Shown: positions 52,953 to 61,163, counted from the first letter of the stretch. The stretch: DNA of 64,000 bases from an uncultured Desulfuromonas sp. (GCF_963678835.1 NZ_OY787469.1:2480001-2544000); one strand, 5' to 3'. Numbers and translations: made by a program. The notes: generated by a model from the sequence alone, not told the origin.

Positions 52953-53528
52953 ATGGTAAAAGAACTCATTGGTAAAAAACTGAAAAAAATGCGGCTAAAT
53001 AACGATATGACCATTGAAGGTCTGGCCAATAAGTCTCAGGTGTCTTCCAATATGATTTCCCGGATCGAACGCGGCTTGACGACACCATCTGTTGAGATTC
53101 TGATGAAACTGGCTGGTGCCTTTGGCATGAGTATCAGTTATTTCGTTGAAGAAGCGGAAAAAGGTTCAACAGTGGTACATACGCCGAATGGATCCGGTGA
53201 GCCCATCTTCTTTTTTGAAGACAAACACCAGATCGTCAGTTTGACGCAGGGCCTGCGTGATCCCGGCTTCACCGTGTTCTACGACACTCTGGAAGAGGGC
53301 TGCAACAGTGGCGAAGGTGATATGGTCCATGTTGGTGAAGAATTTGCCATGGTGTTAAAAGGTCAGATGAAATTTATCATTGAAGGCAAAAGCTACCTGC
53401 TGAGCGATGGCGATTCGCTGTCATTCAAAGCCAATCTGCCGCATCGTTGGACCAATACCTATGAGGGGCAGACGTTGGTCATGTGGGTTGTTTCACCGGC
53501 GCCTAATGTCGCCCAGCAGCAGGCGTAA
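52953..53528 (+). CDS. XRE-family regulator with cupin domain (1)
   Basis: 191-residue transcriptional regulator: N-terminal XRE helix-turn-helix (~1-65, LANKSQVSSNMISRIERG), C-terminal cupin_2 (~115-180, EGDMVHVGEEFAMVLKGQMKF and LPHRWTN). This PuuR-like class binds a small molecule in the cupin barrel. ATG 52953 follows GAGGGAG. It is the first of two tandem paralogues separated by 13 bp. The target genes are unknown; self-regulation is likely. Confidence 0.85.
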   Translation: MVKELIGKKLKKMRLNNDMTIEGLANKSQVSSNMISRIERGLTTPSVEILMKLAGAFGMSISYFVEEAEKGSTVVHTPNGSGEPIFFFEDKHQIVSLTQGLRDPGFTVFYDTLEEGCNSGEGDMVHVGEEFAMVLKGQMKFIIEGKSYLLSDGDSLSFKANLPHRWTNTYEGQTLVMWVVSPAPNVAQQQA

Positions 53529-53541
53529 GGAGTAACTGACC

Positions 53542-54108
53542 ATGAAGCTGAAAAAAATTATCGGCAAAAAGTTAAAAGCGATCCGTCTTGGCCGTGATTT
53601 GACTATTCAGGAGTTGGCCAACGGTTCCGGGGTGTCTTCCAATATGATATCCCGTGTCGAACGGGGATTGACGATCCCGTCGGTTGAAATTCTTATGAAG
53701 CTGGCACGGGTGTTCAATAAGAGTGTTGATTATTTTGTTGAAGAGGTTAAAACCACGCACGAGGTGGTTTTTAGTACCAGTGGCCACCGTGATGCAACGG
53801 TTTATGAAGACAGTAGCAATATGATTACCGAGTCGTTTACCTCGGGACTTCGCGATCCGCAGTTCTCGTCATTTTACTGTACCGTGCCTGTTGGCGGCCT
53901 CAGTGGCGAATCCAATATGTATCATCCGGGGGATGAACTGATCTACCTGGTAGAAGGTCGTTTAAAGGTAACTGTCGTTGATGAAGTCTATGAGCTGACT
54001 CCCGGTGACAGCTTGTCCTTTAAGTCCCATTTGCCGCATAGTTGGGAGAATATCGGTACGGTTGACGCGAAAGTGATCTGGACAGTCTCACCCTTTACTG
54101 TGATTTAA
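53542..54108 (+). CDS. XRE-family regulator with cupin domain (2)
   Basis: 188-residue paralogue of the preceding protein, similar throughout (GSGVSSNMISRVERGLT, SNMYHPGDELIYLVEGRLKV, LPHSWEN). XRE domain ~1-65, cupin ~110-180. AAGGAG precedes ATG 53542. Two near-neighbour regulators of one family suggest a tandem duplication with separate ligands or a heterodimer. No metabolic gene adjoins to indicate a ligand. Confidence 0.85.
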   Translation: MKLKKIIGKKLKAIRLGRDLTIQELANGSGVSSNMISRVERGLTIPSVEILMKLARVFNKSVDYFVEEVKTTHEVVFSTSGHRDATVYEDSSNMITESFTSGLRDPQFSSFYCTVPVGGLSGESNMYHPGDELIYLVEGRLKVTVVDEVYELTPGDSLSFKSHLPHSWENIGTVDAKVIWTVSPFTVI

Positions 54109-54126
54109 TAATAAAAACGGTGGTCT

Positions 54127-54160
54127 CACGTGTTGACACGTGTGATTAATCATGTATGTT
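54127..54160 (+). promoter_or_regulatory. promoter of HU/IHF gene with palindromes
   Basis: TTGACA (54133-54138), 16-nt spacer, TATGTT (54155-54160). The -35 lies in a perfect inverted repeat CACGTGT-tg-ACACGTG (54127-54142), followed by palindrome TGATTAATCA (54143-54152). Confidence 0.55.
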
Positions 54161-54242
54161 GTTAATATCGCTTAAATAACTTGGAACTCTTTGCTGACAA
54201 CATGATCGGAATACCGTGTAAGATGAGCGGCTAGGAGGAAGT

Positions 54243-54518
54243 ATGAACAAGTCTGAACTGATCGAAGCGCTCTCTCTCGAAAAGGATTTGACCTACAAGC
54301 GAGCTGAGGAGATTGTTAACCTTATGTTCGACTCAATGACGCAGGAACTGGTCAAAGGTGGCAGGATTGAGATCCGCGGTTTTGGCAGTTTTGTTGTTAA
54401 GGACTATAAATCGTACACCGGTCGCAATCCGAAAACGGGTGAAGCCATCCAGGTGAAAACGAAAAAACTCCCGTTCTTCAAAGTCGGCAAAGAACTACGT
54501 GAACGTGTGGATAACTGA
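54243..54518 (+). CDS. ihfB: HU/IHF-family DNA-bending protein
   Basis: 91-residue histone-like protein: MNKSELIEALSLEKDLTYKRAE dimer helices, IEIRGFGSFVVKDYKSYTGR and NPKTGEAI beta-arm with the intercalating Pro. The FGSF and RNPKTG forms and length match IHF beta/HU. IHF typically supports sigma-54 activation by bending DNA, which is relevant to this window. AGGAGG precedes ATG 54243. Subunit assignment is uncertain. Confidence 0.85.
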   Translation: MNKSELIEALSLEKDLTYKRAEEIVNLMFDSMTQELVKGGRIEIRGFGSFVVKDYKSYTGRNPKTGEAIQVKTKKLPFFKVGKELRERVDN

Positions 54519-54520
54519 CA

Positions 54521-54555
54521 AAAAGCCCCTGACTATTTGGTAGGGGCTTTTTTTA
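54521..54555 (+). terminator. terminator after HU/IHF gene
   Basis: AAAAGCCCCT (54521-54530) pairs with AGGGGCTTTT (54542-54551), then T-run. Confidence 0.88.
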
Positions 54556-54584
54556 TTACTTTTGCCGTTGATGTGTCTGACGAT

Positions 54585-55721
54585 CTAGCAGACCGTCAAA
54601 AGCATGTAGCATACGGAGAAGCGTCCGCTTTCCGGAATAAAACACAGCAAGCGCTGTCCCTTCTTCAGGCGACCGGAATAAAACAACTCTTCGAGAATGA
54701 TATAGATCGAGGCTGCTCCGGTATTGCCTTTCGTTGTCAAATTGGTAAACCAGCGATCATAGGGAATGTGAAAGCCCTGTTCTTTCATTCGGTCATAAAG
54801 CCGGGTACGAAAATAATCGGATGAGTAGTGGGGTAGAAACCAGTCAACGCTCTCAGGTGTTAACCCCCGTTGTTCAGCAATGGGCAGCAGTGCTCTGTCA
54901 ACGGATGTCGGAATGATCTCTTCATTGAGTAATTTGACATCTTGCTTGATTAAAAAGGCATGATTCTCCACGGCCTGTTCAATGGTTTCAAACTCACGCC
55001 AGCCGCGCAATTTTCCCTGTTCCTTGATAGCTCCGGCATACATGCACGGTTCAAACAGATGAGCGCTGGAACGCTGGTCGATCCATTCAACCTTCAGCGA
55101 AATTCCCTCTTGAGCAGGGGTCGGCGAGATCTTGGCGGCACCCGCACCATCCGACAACATCCAGCGCAGAAAATCCGCATCAAAAGACAATACCGGCTGG
55201 TTTTGCAGCTGTTCCGCGCGTTCGTCTGAGATCTGGCCGCATAATGAAGCACGCATAAAAGAAGAGGCGAGTTCCGAACCGGTGGCAATCGCACTGGGTG
55301 CTTCACCCAAAGCCACCTGCATGCACGCTTGTTTCAGGGCGGTGACACCACAGATACAGATACCGGCAGTGGACACCACTTCGCACGGTCCCCCTTTGAG
55401 CTCACCATGCACCATGGAGGCGTGTCCCGGCATGATCTGGTCCGGCGATGAGGTGCCGCAGCACAGGGTGTGGATGTTGTGCGGATCAAAGGAACGCAAC
55501 TGGCGAACGGCTTCAGCGGTTAACTCGGCATTGGTATGAGTCTGTTCCAGGGTGGTTGGATCAATCGCATAATAGCGCTGTTCAATGCGGTTATTGCGCA
55601 GAATAATGCGCCGCGTTCGCGAGGGCAGATCACCGACCAGTCCAAGTATGGCTTCCATCTTTTGATTGGCTACCGGTTTATTGGGGAGGAACGATGCGAG
55701 GTCAGTGATGTAGGCGTCCAT
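54585..55721 (-). CDS. beta-ketoacyl-ACP synthase III-like enzyme
   Basis: 378-residue thiolase-fold ketosynthase. The Cys-His-Asn triad appears as TAGICICGVTALKQA (Cys), WFLPHYSS (His) and TTKGNTGAASI (Asn). It is longer and more diverged than FabH (~320 residues), with an N-terminal insertion, so it may use an unusual acyl starter. Third gene of the minus-strand operon of a PNPOx-like protein, a B12-binding radical-SAM enzyme and this one. The natural substrate cannot be seen. Only 8 nt separate it from the radical-SAM gene. Confidence 0.82.
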   Translation of the reverse strand: MDAYITDLASFLPNKPVANQKMEAILGLVGDLPSRTRRIILRNNRIEQRYYAIDPTTLEQTHTNAELTAEAVRQLRSFDPHNIHTLCCGTSSPDQIMPGHASMVHGELKGGPCEVVSTAGICICGVTALKQACMQVALGEAPSAIATGSELASSFMRASLCGQISDERAEQLQNQPVLSFDADFLRWMLSDGAGAAKISPTPAQEGISLKVEWIDQRSSAHLFEPCMYAGAIKEQGKLRGWREFETIEQAVENHAFLIKQDVKLLNEEIIPTSVDRALLPIAEQRGLTPESVDWFLPHYSSDYFRTRLYDRMKEQGFHIPYDRWFTNLTTKGNTGAASIYIILEELFYSGRLKKGQRLLCFIPESGRFSVCYMLLTVC

Positions 55722-55729
55722 ACGTGATC

Positions 55730-57025
55730 CTATAACTTTGCCTGGGCGTGGCAGGCACGCAACAGATTGGCGTAGCGGGTGTAAAATTCTTTTTCCGGCA
55801 AACGGGTCCGGGTGACCGCATTGGTCAACGTGTAATAATCGAGATTGTGTTCGGTGATCCGCTCTTTCATGCTGTCGTATATCGGGGTGCCCGGCAGTGG
55901 TGTCATGATTGTCAGCATGGGCAGGTCGATCTTATGACTGGTGATGTAGCGCTCCAGGGTGTCAAAGTCGTCATGACTGTAATCCGGGTCGACAATAAAA
56001 TCACCCACCACGGTAATGTCCAACTCTTTGAGGCGCAACAGGGCTTCATCATTGAGCGCCTGGGTTCCCTGTTTGTTCATCTGCGCCAGCCGTTGATCAT
56101 TGATCTCTTCAAAACCGATAACCACGGAACGCAGGCCAATCTCTTTCCATTGTTGCAACAGCACGGGGTGACGTACCACAGTATCGGCGCGCACGTCAAT
56201 CAAGTAATTCTTTTTAATTCCAGCTTGTTTGATCGCCCGGTAAAGTTCTTCCGCATGGGCCGGAGAACCAAAGGTGTTGGCATCCACCAGACGGATAAAC
56301 GGAATGTCGGGTAAACTCTGTAGATCGCGAATCACCGCATCAATCGGCTGGGTCAGGTATTGGCCACCACACTGACCGGCGATACAGCAGAACGAACAAT
56401 TGAACGGACAGCCAAAGGCGGTGACGACAAAACCCAGGGCCACGTTTAATTTAGCCAGAAAATAATCGTCGCGATAAGATTCAATCAGATCGTAGCGAGG
56501 GGCATGATTGATGGGCTGATCGATGGACTTATAACGTCGTGGCGACCAGGACAGTGCTTGACCCGGTGTGACGCGGGCAATTCCCGGAATCACAATGTCT
56601 GACTTTCCCTGTTCCAACAGTGTGCTCAGTTGGCAAAAACTGTCTTTGCCAAGGCCGAGGACGATATAGTCAAACGGTTCTTCGTTGAAGTATTCCGGGA
56701 CGTTGCTGGCATGAATTCCGCCAATGACCAATGTTGCATCGCAAAGTGAACGTGCCTGCCTGGCCAATTTCTTGACCGTGTTGGCTTCACAGGTCATCGC
56801 AGTAAAGCCAATGATATCGGGTTTGCCGGCACGAATTGTTTCTTGCAAATCCGTGTTGTCAACTTTAAGGTCCAGAATCGTCACATCGTGGTCAGTGAGA
56901 CCGGACGCAACAACTTCAAGGGCTAACGGTTCACCACGAAAGATCTGTTTTAGTGAATCGATGCCGTATCGCTCTTCGGGGATGCTGCGTCCACAGTTGG
57001 GCGGATTGATCAGTAAAATATTCAT
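55730..57025 (-). CDS. B12-binding domain radical-SAM protein
   Basis: 431-residue radical-SAM enzyme. N-terminal ~140 residues resemble a cobalamin-binding Rossmann domain (MNILLINPPNCGRS, TLVIGGIHASNVPEYF), followed by the cluster motif CPFNCSFC (~residue 209) and a TIM-barrel with IDVRADTV, FEEINDQ and a C-terminal TPLPGTPIYD. This architecture is found in BchE-like, hopanoid and lipid-modifying methylases or cyclases. A clear DxHxxG B12 motif is not present, which is common in the class. It lies 4 nt from the PNPOx-like gene and 8 from the ketosynthase. Confidence 0.85.
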   Translation of the reverse strand: MNILLINPPNCGRSIPEERYGIDSLKQIFRGEPLALEVVASGLTDHDVTILDLKVDNTDLQETIRAGKPDIIGFTAMTCEANTVKKLARQARSLCDATLVIGGIHASNVPEYFNEEPFDYIVLGLGKDSFCQLSTLLEQGKSDIVIPGIARVTPGQALSWSPRRYKSIDQPINHAPRYDLIESYRDDYFLAKLNVALGFVVTAFGCPFNCSFCCIAGQCGGQYLTQPIDAVIRDLQSLPDIPFIRLVDANTFGSPAHAEELYRAIKQAGIKKNYLIDVRADTVVRHPVLLQQWKEIGLRSVVIGFEEINDQRLAQMNKQGTQALNDEALLRLKELDITVVGDFIVDPDYSHDDFDTLERYITSHKIDLPMLTIMTPLPGTPIYDSMKERITEHNLDYYTLTNAVTRTRLPEKEFYTRYANLLRACHAQAKL

Positions 57026-57029
57026 GCGT

Positions 57030-57434
57030 TTAACGAAGGCTATCGAGCAAAGGGCGGATTTTTACGATAGAAAAACGTACCGCAGCGTGGATGGTTTGTG
57101 CAGCCATTTTCCCGGCTTCCTGTTCAACCCGTTGAATCATCGCCTCTTTAAACGGTCCGGTTTCTTCAATGGAGTCAATCGTCAGATAAAGGCGAGCTCC
57201 TTGCCAGTTGAAAATTACCGGTGCCGGTTCATAAACGCTGAGGACCGCGTGGGGGTTGTGTCGCAGATTTTCCAGACTGTGATTGTTGGCCAGAGCGATG
57301 TTAACATGCTGCGGGTCAGGCATCATGGCTGACCCAACAATGGCACTATTGGGATGTCCGGCATGGTCAACTGTAGACAAGGTGCCGACACGCTGTGCTG
57401 TGTTGACAAAAGAGACAAGTTCTTCGGGGCTCAT
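57030..57434 (-). CDS. pyridoxamine 5'-phosphate oxidase-like flavoprotein
   Basis: 134-residue PNPOx-like split-barrel protein, presumably binding FMN (VGTLSTVDHAGHPNSAIVGSAMM, INIALANN). Small members of this fold act as flavin reductases or dehydrogenases rather than PNP oxidase. First gene of the minus-strand operon with the B12 radical-SAM and ketosynthase III genes, so it may supply reducing equivalents for them. Starts at an ATG facing a divergent thioesterase gene. Confidence 0.8.
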   Translation of the reverse strand: MSPEELVSFVNTAQRVGTLSTVDHAGHPNSAIVGSAMMPDPQHVNIALANNHSLENLRHNPHAVLSVYEPAPVIFNWQGARLYLTIDSIEETGPFKEAMIQRVEQEAGKMAAQTIHAAVRFSIVKIRPLLDSLR

Positions 57435-57568
57435 AAAACCTCACAACAGCTCAAAAAAAGCATAAAAACATAACAAAAACGACAATCTCATATTATAAAT
57501 GTAAACCTTTGGTTAGGCCAAGACCTTTTATGGTTTTTTGTATGGAACCCGCTCAGGAGGAGTTCAAC

Positions 57569-57985
57569 GTGGTTGCAAAGAGCAGTCAAGTCATTGTCCG
57601 TTATGCTGAAACCGATGCCCAGGGTGTTGTTCACCATGCCACCTATCCCATCTGGTTTGAAGAGGGCCGTTCTGACTTTCTTCGTCAGATTGGTACCCCA
57701 TACAGTACGTGGGAAAAGATGGGATATTTTGTGGTGGTGGCAGATCTGTCGCTACGCTATCTGGCACCGGCGTTTTATGAAGATCGGTTGATCGTTGAAA
57801 CCTCGTTGCAGCGCCTGAAAAAACGGTTGATTGAATTTTCGTACCGGATTTTACGTGATGAAGAAGTGATTGTTCAGGGCAGCAGCCGCCATCTGATCGT
57901 GGGGCCGGATAAACAGCCTCGTGCCTTGGATGACCCCTTCTTTAAGCGTGTGACGCAACTTTTGCAGGAGCAGGAATCGTCATGA
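57569..57985 (+). CDS. YbgC/FcbC-type acyl-CoA thioesterase
   Basis: 138-residue hotdog thioesterase of the 4-hydroxybenzoyl-CoA/YbgC class. The active motif AETDAQGVVHHATYPIWFEEGR has the catalytic Asp (usual form DTDAxGVVYHxNY). GTG 57569 follows AGGAGG with an 8-nt spacer, preferred over an ATG at 57542. It overlaps the acyl-CoA dehydrogenase gene by 4 nt (ATGA) and is divergent from the radical-SAM/ketosynthase operon; this suggests linked acyl chemistry. Confidence 0.85.
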   Translation: MVAKSSQVIVRYAETDAQGVVHHATYPIWFEEGRSDFLRQIGTPYSTWEKMGYFVVVADLSLRYLAPAFYEDRLIVETSLQRLKKRLIEFSYRILRDEEVIVQGSSRHLIVGPDKQPRALDDPFFKRVTQLLQEQESS

Positions 57986-59133
57986 TCAAAACTCTGAATG
58001 CAACGCAATATCATCCGCTGATCGATAAAATCCGCCAACTGGCGGTGGCCCATGTAAAACCCTATGCCGCCGAGTGGGATCGGGAAAACCGCTTTCCCCT
58101 GGAGCAGGTTAACGCGTTAGCTGAACATGGTTTGCTGGGGATCTGTGTTGATAAGCAATGGGGCGGTTTGGAGAAGTCTCTTCTGGAGATGGCACTGATT
58201 ATCGAAGGGGTGGCGCGTTACGATGCCGGCATGGCTTTGACCCTGGCTGCGCATAGTCTGGTGTGCGATCATGTGCAACGTTTTGGCTCTGAAGCACAGA
58301 AACGTCGCTATCTGCCGGGGCTGGCCAAAGGAAAACCCCTTGGTGCCTGGGCGTTGGCTGAAGCGGGCAGTGGCAGTGATGCGGCCTCCATTAAAACCCG
58401 TGCCCAGCGAACAGGGGAGGGTTGGCAGCTTAATGGTCGTAAAATGTTTGTCACTCAGGGGTCGGTGGCCGGGCTTTACGTGGTCATGGCACGCAGTGGC
58501 GAGCATAAGAAGTCTGCGATCAGCGCTTATCTGGTGGAGCGTGATACACCGGGGGTAACGCCGTCCGCCCCTCTAGAGAAATTGGGCTGTCGCAGCTCCA
58601 ATACCACGGCAGTCCATTTAGACCAGGTGCAGCTCGCCGAAGAGCAACTCTTGGGTAAGGAACATCGGGCACTTTCAGCCGCGTTTAGTCTGCTCGACCA
58701 TGGTCGGGTGACGATTGCCGCCCTGGCCTGTGGCATTATGCGCGGTTGCCTGGAGGAATCGCAGCGTCATACCGCACGCCGACAGCAGTTCGGCACGCCG
58801 ATCAACACGTTTCAGGCGGTGCAGTGGCCCATGGCCGATATGGCCACCCATTATGATGCGGCTTGGCTGCTGACGGCGCGAGCCGCCCAGTTGTGTGATG
58901 ACGGACAAACCTGCGGAACCGCTGCGGCAAAAGCCAAACTGTTTGCCGGGGAGATGGCGGTCAAGAGCGCTGAGCGCGCTGTTCAATTGCAAGGCGGTTA
59001 CGGTTACCTGAAAAACAGTTGTGTTGAGCGGTTTTACCGCGATGCCAAATTGTGTGATATCGGTGAAGGAACGGCTGAGATTCAACGGTTGGTGATTGCG
59101 CGGGAGTTGATCACTGCGCAAAAAGAAACGTAG
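57982..59133 (+). CDS. acyl-CoA dehydrogenase
   Basis: 383-residue FAD acyl-CoA dehydrogenase, oxidising acyl-CoA to the 2-enoyl-CoA and passing electrons to ETF. N-terminal domain with QWGGLEKSLLEMALIIEG, FAD/substrate motif AWALAEAGSGSDAASIKT, FVTQGSVAGLYVVMA, and the C-terminal DIGEGTAEIQRLVIAREL with the catalytic Glu. Substrate range unknown, maybe a short or branched chain. Start overlaps the thioesterase stop. The pair lies divergent to the ketosynthase operon. Confidence 0.92.
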   Translation: MIKTLNATQYHPLIDKIRQLAVAHVKPYAAEWDRENRFPLEQVNALAEHGLLGICVDKQWGGLEKSLLEMALIIEGVARYDAGMALTLAAHSLVCDHVQRFGSEAQKRRYLPGLAKGKPLGAWALAEAGSGSDAASIKTRAQRTGEGWQLNGRKMFVTQGSVAGLYVVMARSGEHKKSAISAYLVERDTPGVTPSAPLEKLGCRSSNTTAVHLDQVQLAEEQLLGKEHRALSAAFSLLDHGRVTIAALACGIMRGCLEESQRHTARRQQFGTPINTFQAVQWPMADMATHYDAAWLLTARAAQLCDDGQTCGTAAAKAKLFAGEMAVKSAERAVQLQGGYGYLKNSCVERFYRDAKLCDIGEGTAEIQRLVIARELITAQKET

Positions 59134-59241
59134 GACGGCTAAATTTCAATTGAGAATTTTCTGTATGCTCATCGCGCTGACGTTCATTGATTGCTTTCGG
59201 TGCTGCTGAATGGCAGAGCTTGGTTGCAAGATAACTCGCAG

Positions 59242-59265
59242 AAGGGTGGGCACCGTCCCACCCTT
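59242..59265 (+). terminator. hairpin after acyl-CoA dehydrogenase
   Basis: AAGGGTGGG (59242-59250) pairs with CCCACCCTT (59257-59265), no T-run. An alternative GGCACC/GGTGCC pairing with downstream bases is possible. I see nothing else in 59266-59416. Confidence 0.4.
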
Positions 59266-59416
59266 AGATTGGTGCCACAAAAGATATCGATCGCGGCTTT
59301 AGACAGTTATCACCTGTTTTATGTCAAAAATGATGAGTTGCACGATTTGCCGAGCTAAAGTGAGGCAAGCCGAATTCGTTAAGCATAACGAAAACAGACT
59401 CATTGTCGGTTGATCT

Positions 59417-59579
59417 AGTGCTCTGTCAATGCTAAAAATTCGAGTGAATGGCACAGCATCGTGCCGTTCTCACAAGGCGCGAAATCGCCGAAGTGGCCAC
59501 TCCACTTCAAGATTTTGCAACGCAGTGAGAATGGTACGAGGCGAAGCCAGACCCGAAAATTTAGTGTTGACAGAGCACT
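59417..59579. repeat. MITE-like element
   Basis: 163 bp flanked by inverted ends of 26 bp (59417-59442 and 59554-59579) starting AGTGCTCTGTCAA, matching at 22 positions. No open frame of its own. It directly abuts the IS element. Confidence 0.65.
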
Positions 59580-59595
59580 GATATGGCTGACAGTT

Positions 59596-59909
59596 GTCAA
59601 GAAGAATATTCTTTGCCTGCCCAACTGATTCAGCGGTTTTATTCTGTTTATGTTCCATGGCACTTGCAGGGGCGGAACCGTTGTTGCGACGGCTCATCAG
59701 ACTGATATTCGCGGGTTGGATACCGCCAGACTTGTCTTCGTCGCGGAGCTGCCTCTGTCTAGTATCGTGAGTTCGGCCAAAGGCCTTATCCAATAGTGCT
59801 CACGAGGATTCTCCTGACCGTGGTTGCGCCCCTTCAACTGCCATGGAATGTATGTTCTTGTGCGTTATGCTTTCTCCTGCCTATTTTGGAGTGTTTTTTC
59901 TGACCTTTG
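59596..59909 (-). ncRNA. candidate seekRNA/bridge RNA of the IS1111-type element
   Basis: Non-coding end of the element between the transposase stop and the left IR. It has short complementary blocks, e.g. GGCCAAAGGCC at 59777-59787 and a structured region around 59690-59760. IS1111-group members encode their target-choosing RNA here. Not mapped by any direct signal. Confidence 0.45.
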
Positions 59910-61025
59910 TTATACCACTTCCGGAATGTCAACCTCATGGGCGATGGCCCACATGAAGGCACAGAGTTCCCGGGCGATGGCCGTTACAATCACCTGCTTG
60001 CATTTTCCCCGTTCCAGCATGTATTTGTAGCGGGCACAGAGCCGGAGTTGGGCTTTCCAGGAAATAGCGCAAATCTCTTGTGATAAACCTTCTTGGCGTT
60101 TATGTAACACCCGACTGATGCGGGCAGGAAGGCGGTAAGCCCAGGCTGCTTCCACAAGAACCCGGCGCACATGGCCATTACCTGTCTTGGTGATGGCGCC
60201 TCGTTTCGTCTTCTCGCCACTGGAGTGTTCCGATGGAACCAGACCAAGATAGGACATCAGTTCAACGGGACTATCAAAACGTGTCAGGTCGCCGATTTCC
60301 GCAACTGTGGTCGCAGCAACAATTAAAGAGACACCGCGTAGTGACTGATAGGCCTTGGTGACCTCAAACATACGCCATTGCGGCAAAAGTTGCTGAATCT
60401 GATCCGTAAGGCGTTTCACCCGGCACGTGCTCTCAGTTAATGTGTCGACATATTCCTGAAGAGCGATTTGCTGAGCGGGATGGGGCATTTTAATCTCAGC
60501 GATCCACCGCATATGGGCCTGACTCCAAGGAGTTCGTCCGTTGTATCTGAACCCATGCCGAAGCAGGAAAGCCAGAATGCGCTGCTTGGCTTTTTTCTGC
60601 GTTATTTTGGCATCTTCTCTCGAGCGGGTGAGATCCCGCATCGCTTCATCTTCCGCCGCAGGGACAAAGACGCCGGACAGTTCACCGGCCCGATGCAGGC
60701 GGGCAAGCATCTGCGCATCCCGGCGGTCATTTTTTATCCGCTCGCCGCTTTTCCTTGGAATCTTTGAGGGGGCCACCACCTGGCAATCGAATCCCTGAGC
60801 TGTCAGGTGGCGGTAAATCTCATAGCCGCAAGGACCGGCTTCGTAGACAAAGTGCAGTTCAGCTCCTTTTGAAATAAGTTTCCTAACCACCTTGTCCAGA
60901 GCAGACAAGTCACCGGCAATTTCACCGTATCGGCGAACTTCGCCAGTGCGACCGTCCTCGGCAATGGCTATCTCAATAGATTTTTTATGGACGTCCAATC
61001 CGATAAACATGCTAGAATTTTTCAA
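59910..61025 (-). CDS. IS110-family transposase
   Basis: 371-residue DEDD transposase: N-terminal RuvC-like domain with FIGLDVHKKSIEIA (Asp), VYEAGPCGYEIY (Glu) and KNDRRDAQMLARL (Asp pair); C-terminal Transposase_20 domain with RGVSLIVAATTVAEIGD, YLGLVPSEHSSG and GNGHVRRVLVEAAWAY, where a conserved Ser acts. The start is TTG 61025, because AAGGAGG lies 6 nt upstream; ATG 61010 would be 15 nt further. No internal stops, so it may be active. A nested leader hairpin covers the ribosome-binding site edge. Confidence 0.93.
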   Translation of the reverse strand: MKNSSMFIGLDVHKKSIEIAIAEDGRTGEVRRYGEIAGDLSALDKVVRKLISKGAELHFVYEAGPCGYEIYRHLTAQGFDCQVVAPSKIPRKSGERIKNDRRDAQMLARLHRAGELSGVFVPAAEDEAMRDLTRSREDAKITQKKAKQRILAFLLRHGFRYNGRTPWSQAHMRWIAEIKMPHPAQQIALQEYVDTLTESTCRVKRLTDQIQQLLPQWRMFEVTKAYQSLRGVSLIVAATTVAEIGDLTRFDSPVELMSYLGLVPSEHSSGEKTKRGAITKTGNGHVRRVLVEAAWAYRLPARISRVLHKRQEGLSQEICAISWKAQLRLCARYKYMLERGKCKQVIVTAIARELCAFMWAIAHEVDIPEVV

Positions 61026-61102
61026 GACCTGCCTCCTTGGTTTTGGCTCTGTGTTGGGGTTATTAAAATTTCAACATAACCCACGTTTGCAAGGGGCAGG
61101 TC
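61026..61102 (-). promoter_or_regulatory. nested hairpin in the transposase leader
   Basis: GACCTGCC (61026-61033) pairs with GGCAGGTC (61095-61102), and an inner GGGTTAT (61057-61063) with ATAACCC (61076-61082). The outer stem overlaps the last bases of the AAGGAGG and the spacer before TTG, so it could limit translation. Confidence 0.5.
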
Positions 61103-61163
61103 CTTTTTTGTTTCTAACTGTCAGCCATTATGTCTAGCGCCATTTCCGTTGTGTCCCGAAAAA

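Larger units (their letters stand above)
59583..61128 (-). mobile_element. IS110-family (IS1111-group) insertion sequence
   Basis: About 1546 bp carrying one transposase gene. Perfect 13-bp inverted repeats: ATGGCTGACAGTT (59583-59595) and AACTGTCAGCCAT (61116-61128); subterminal IRs of this length typify the IS1111 group. True tips lie a few bases further out. The 314-bp non-coding stretch downstream of the transposase stop is where the guide RNA of this group is encoded. Confidence 0.85.

Noticed and set aside
54585..57434. Ladderane or hopanoid biosynthesis cluster
   Set aside because: Radical-SAM and ketosynthase genes are present, but no phytoene-desaturase-like, squalene-cyclase or further acyl carrier genes are found that would support either pathway.
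59470..59793. 107-residue minus-strand frame in the left part of the IS element
   Set aside because: It spans the IS end and the MITE-like repeat, has no ribosome-binding site and no family resemblance, and the region is better explained as the non-coding RNA end of an IS1111-type element.
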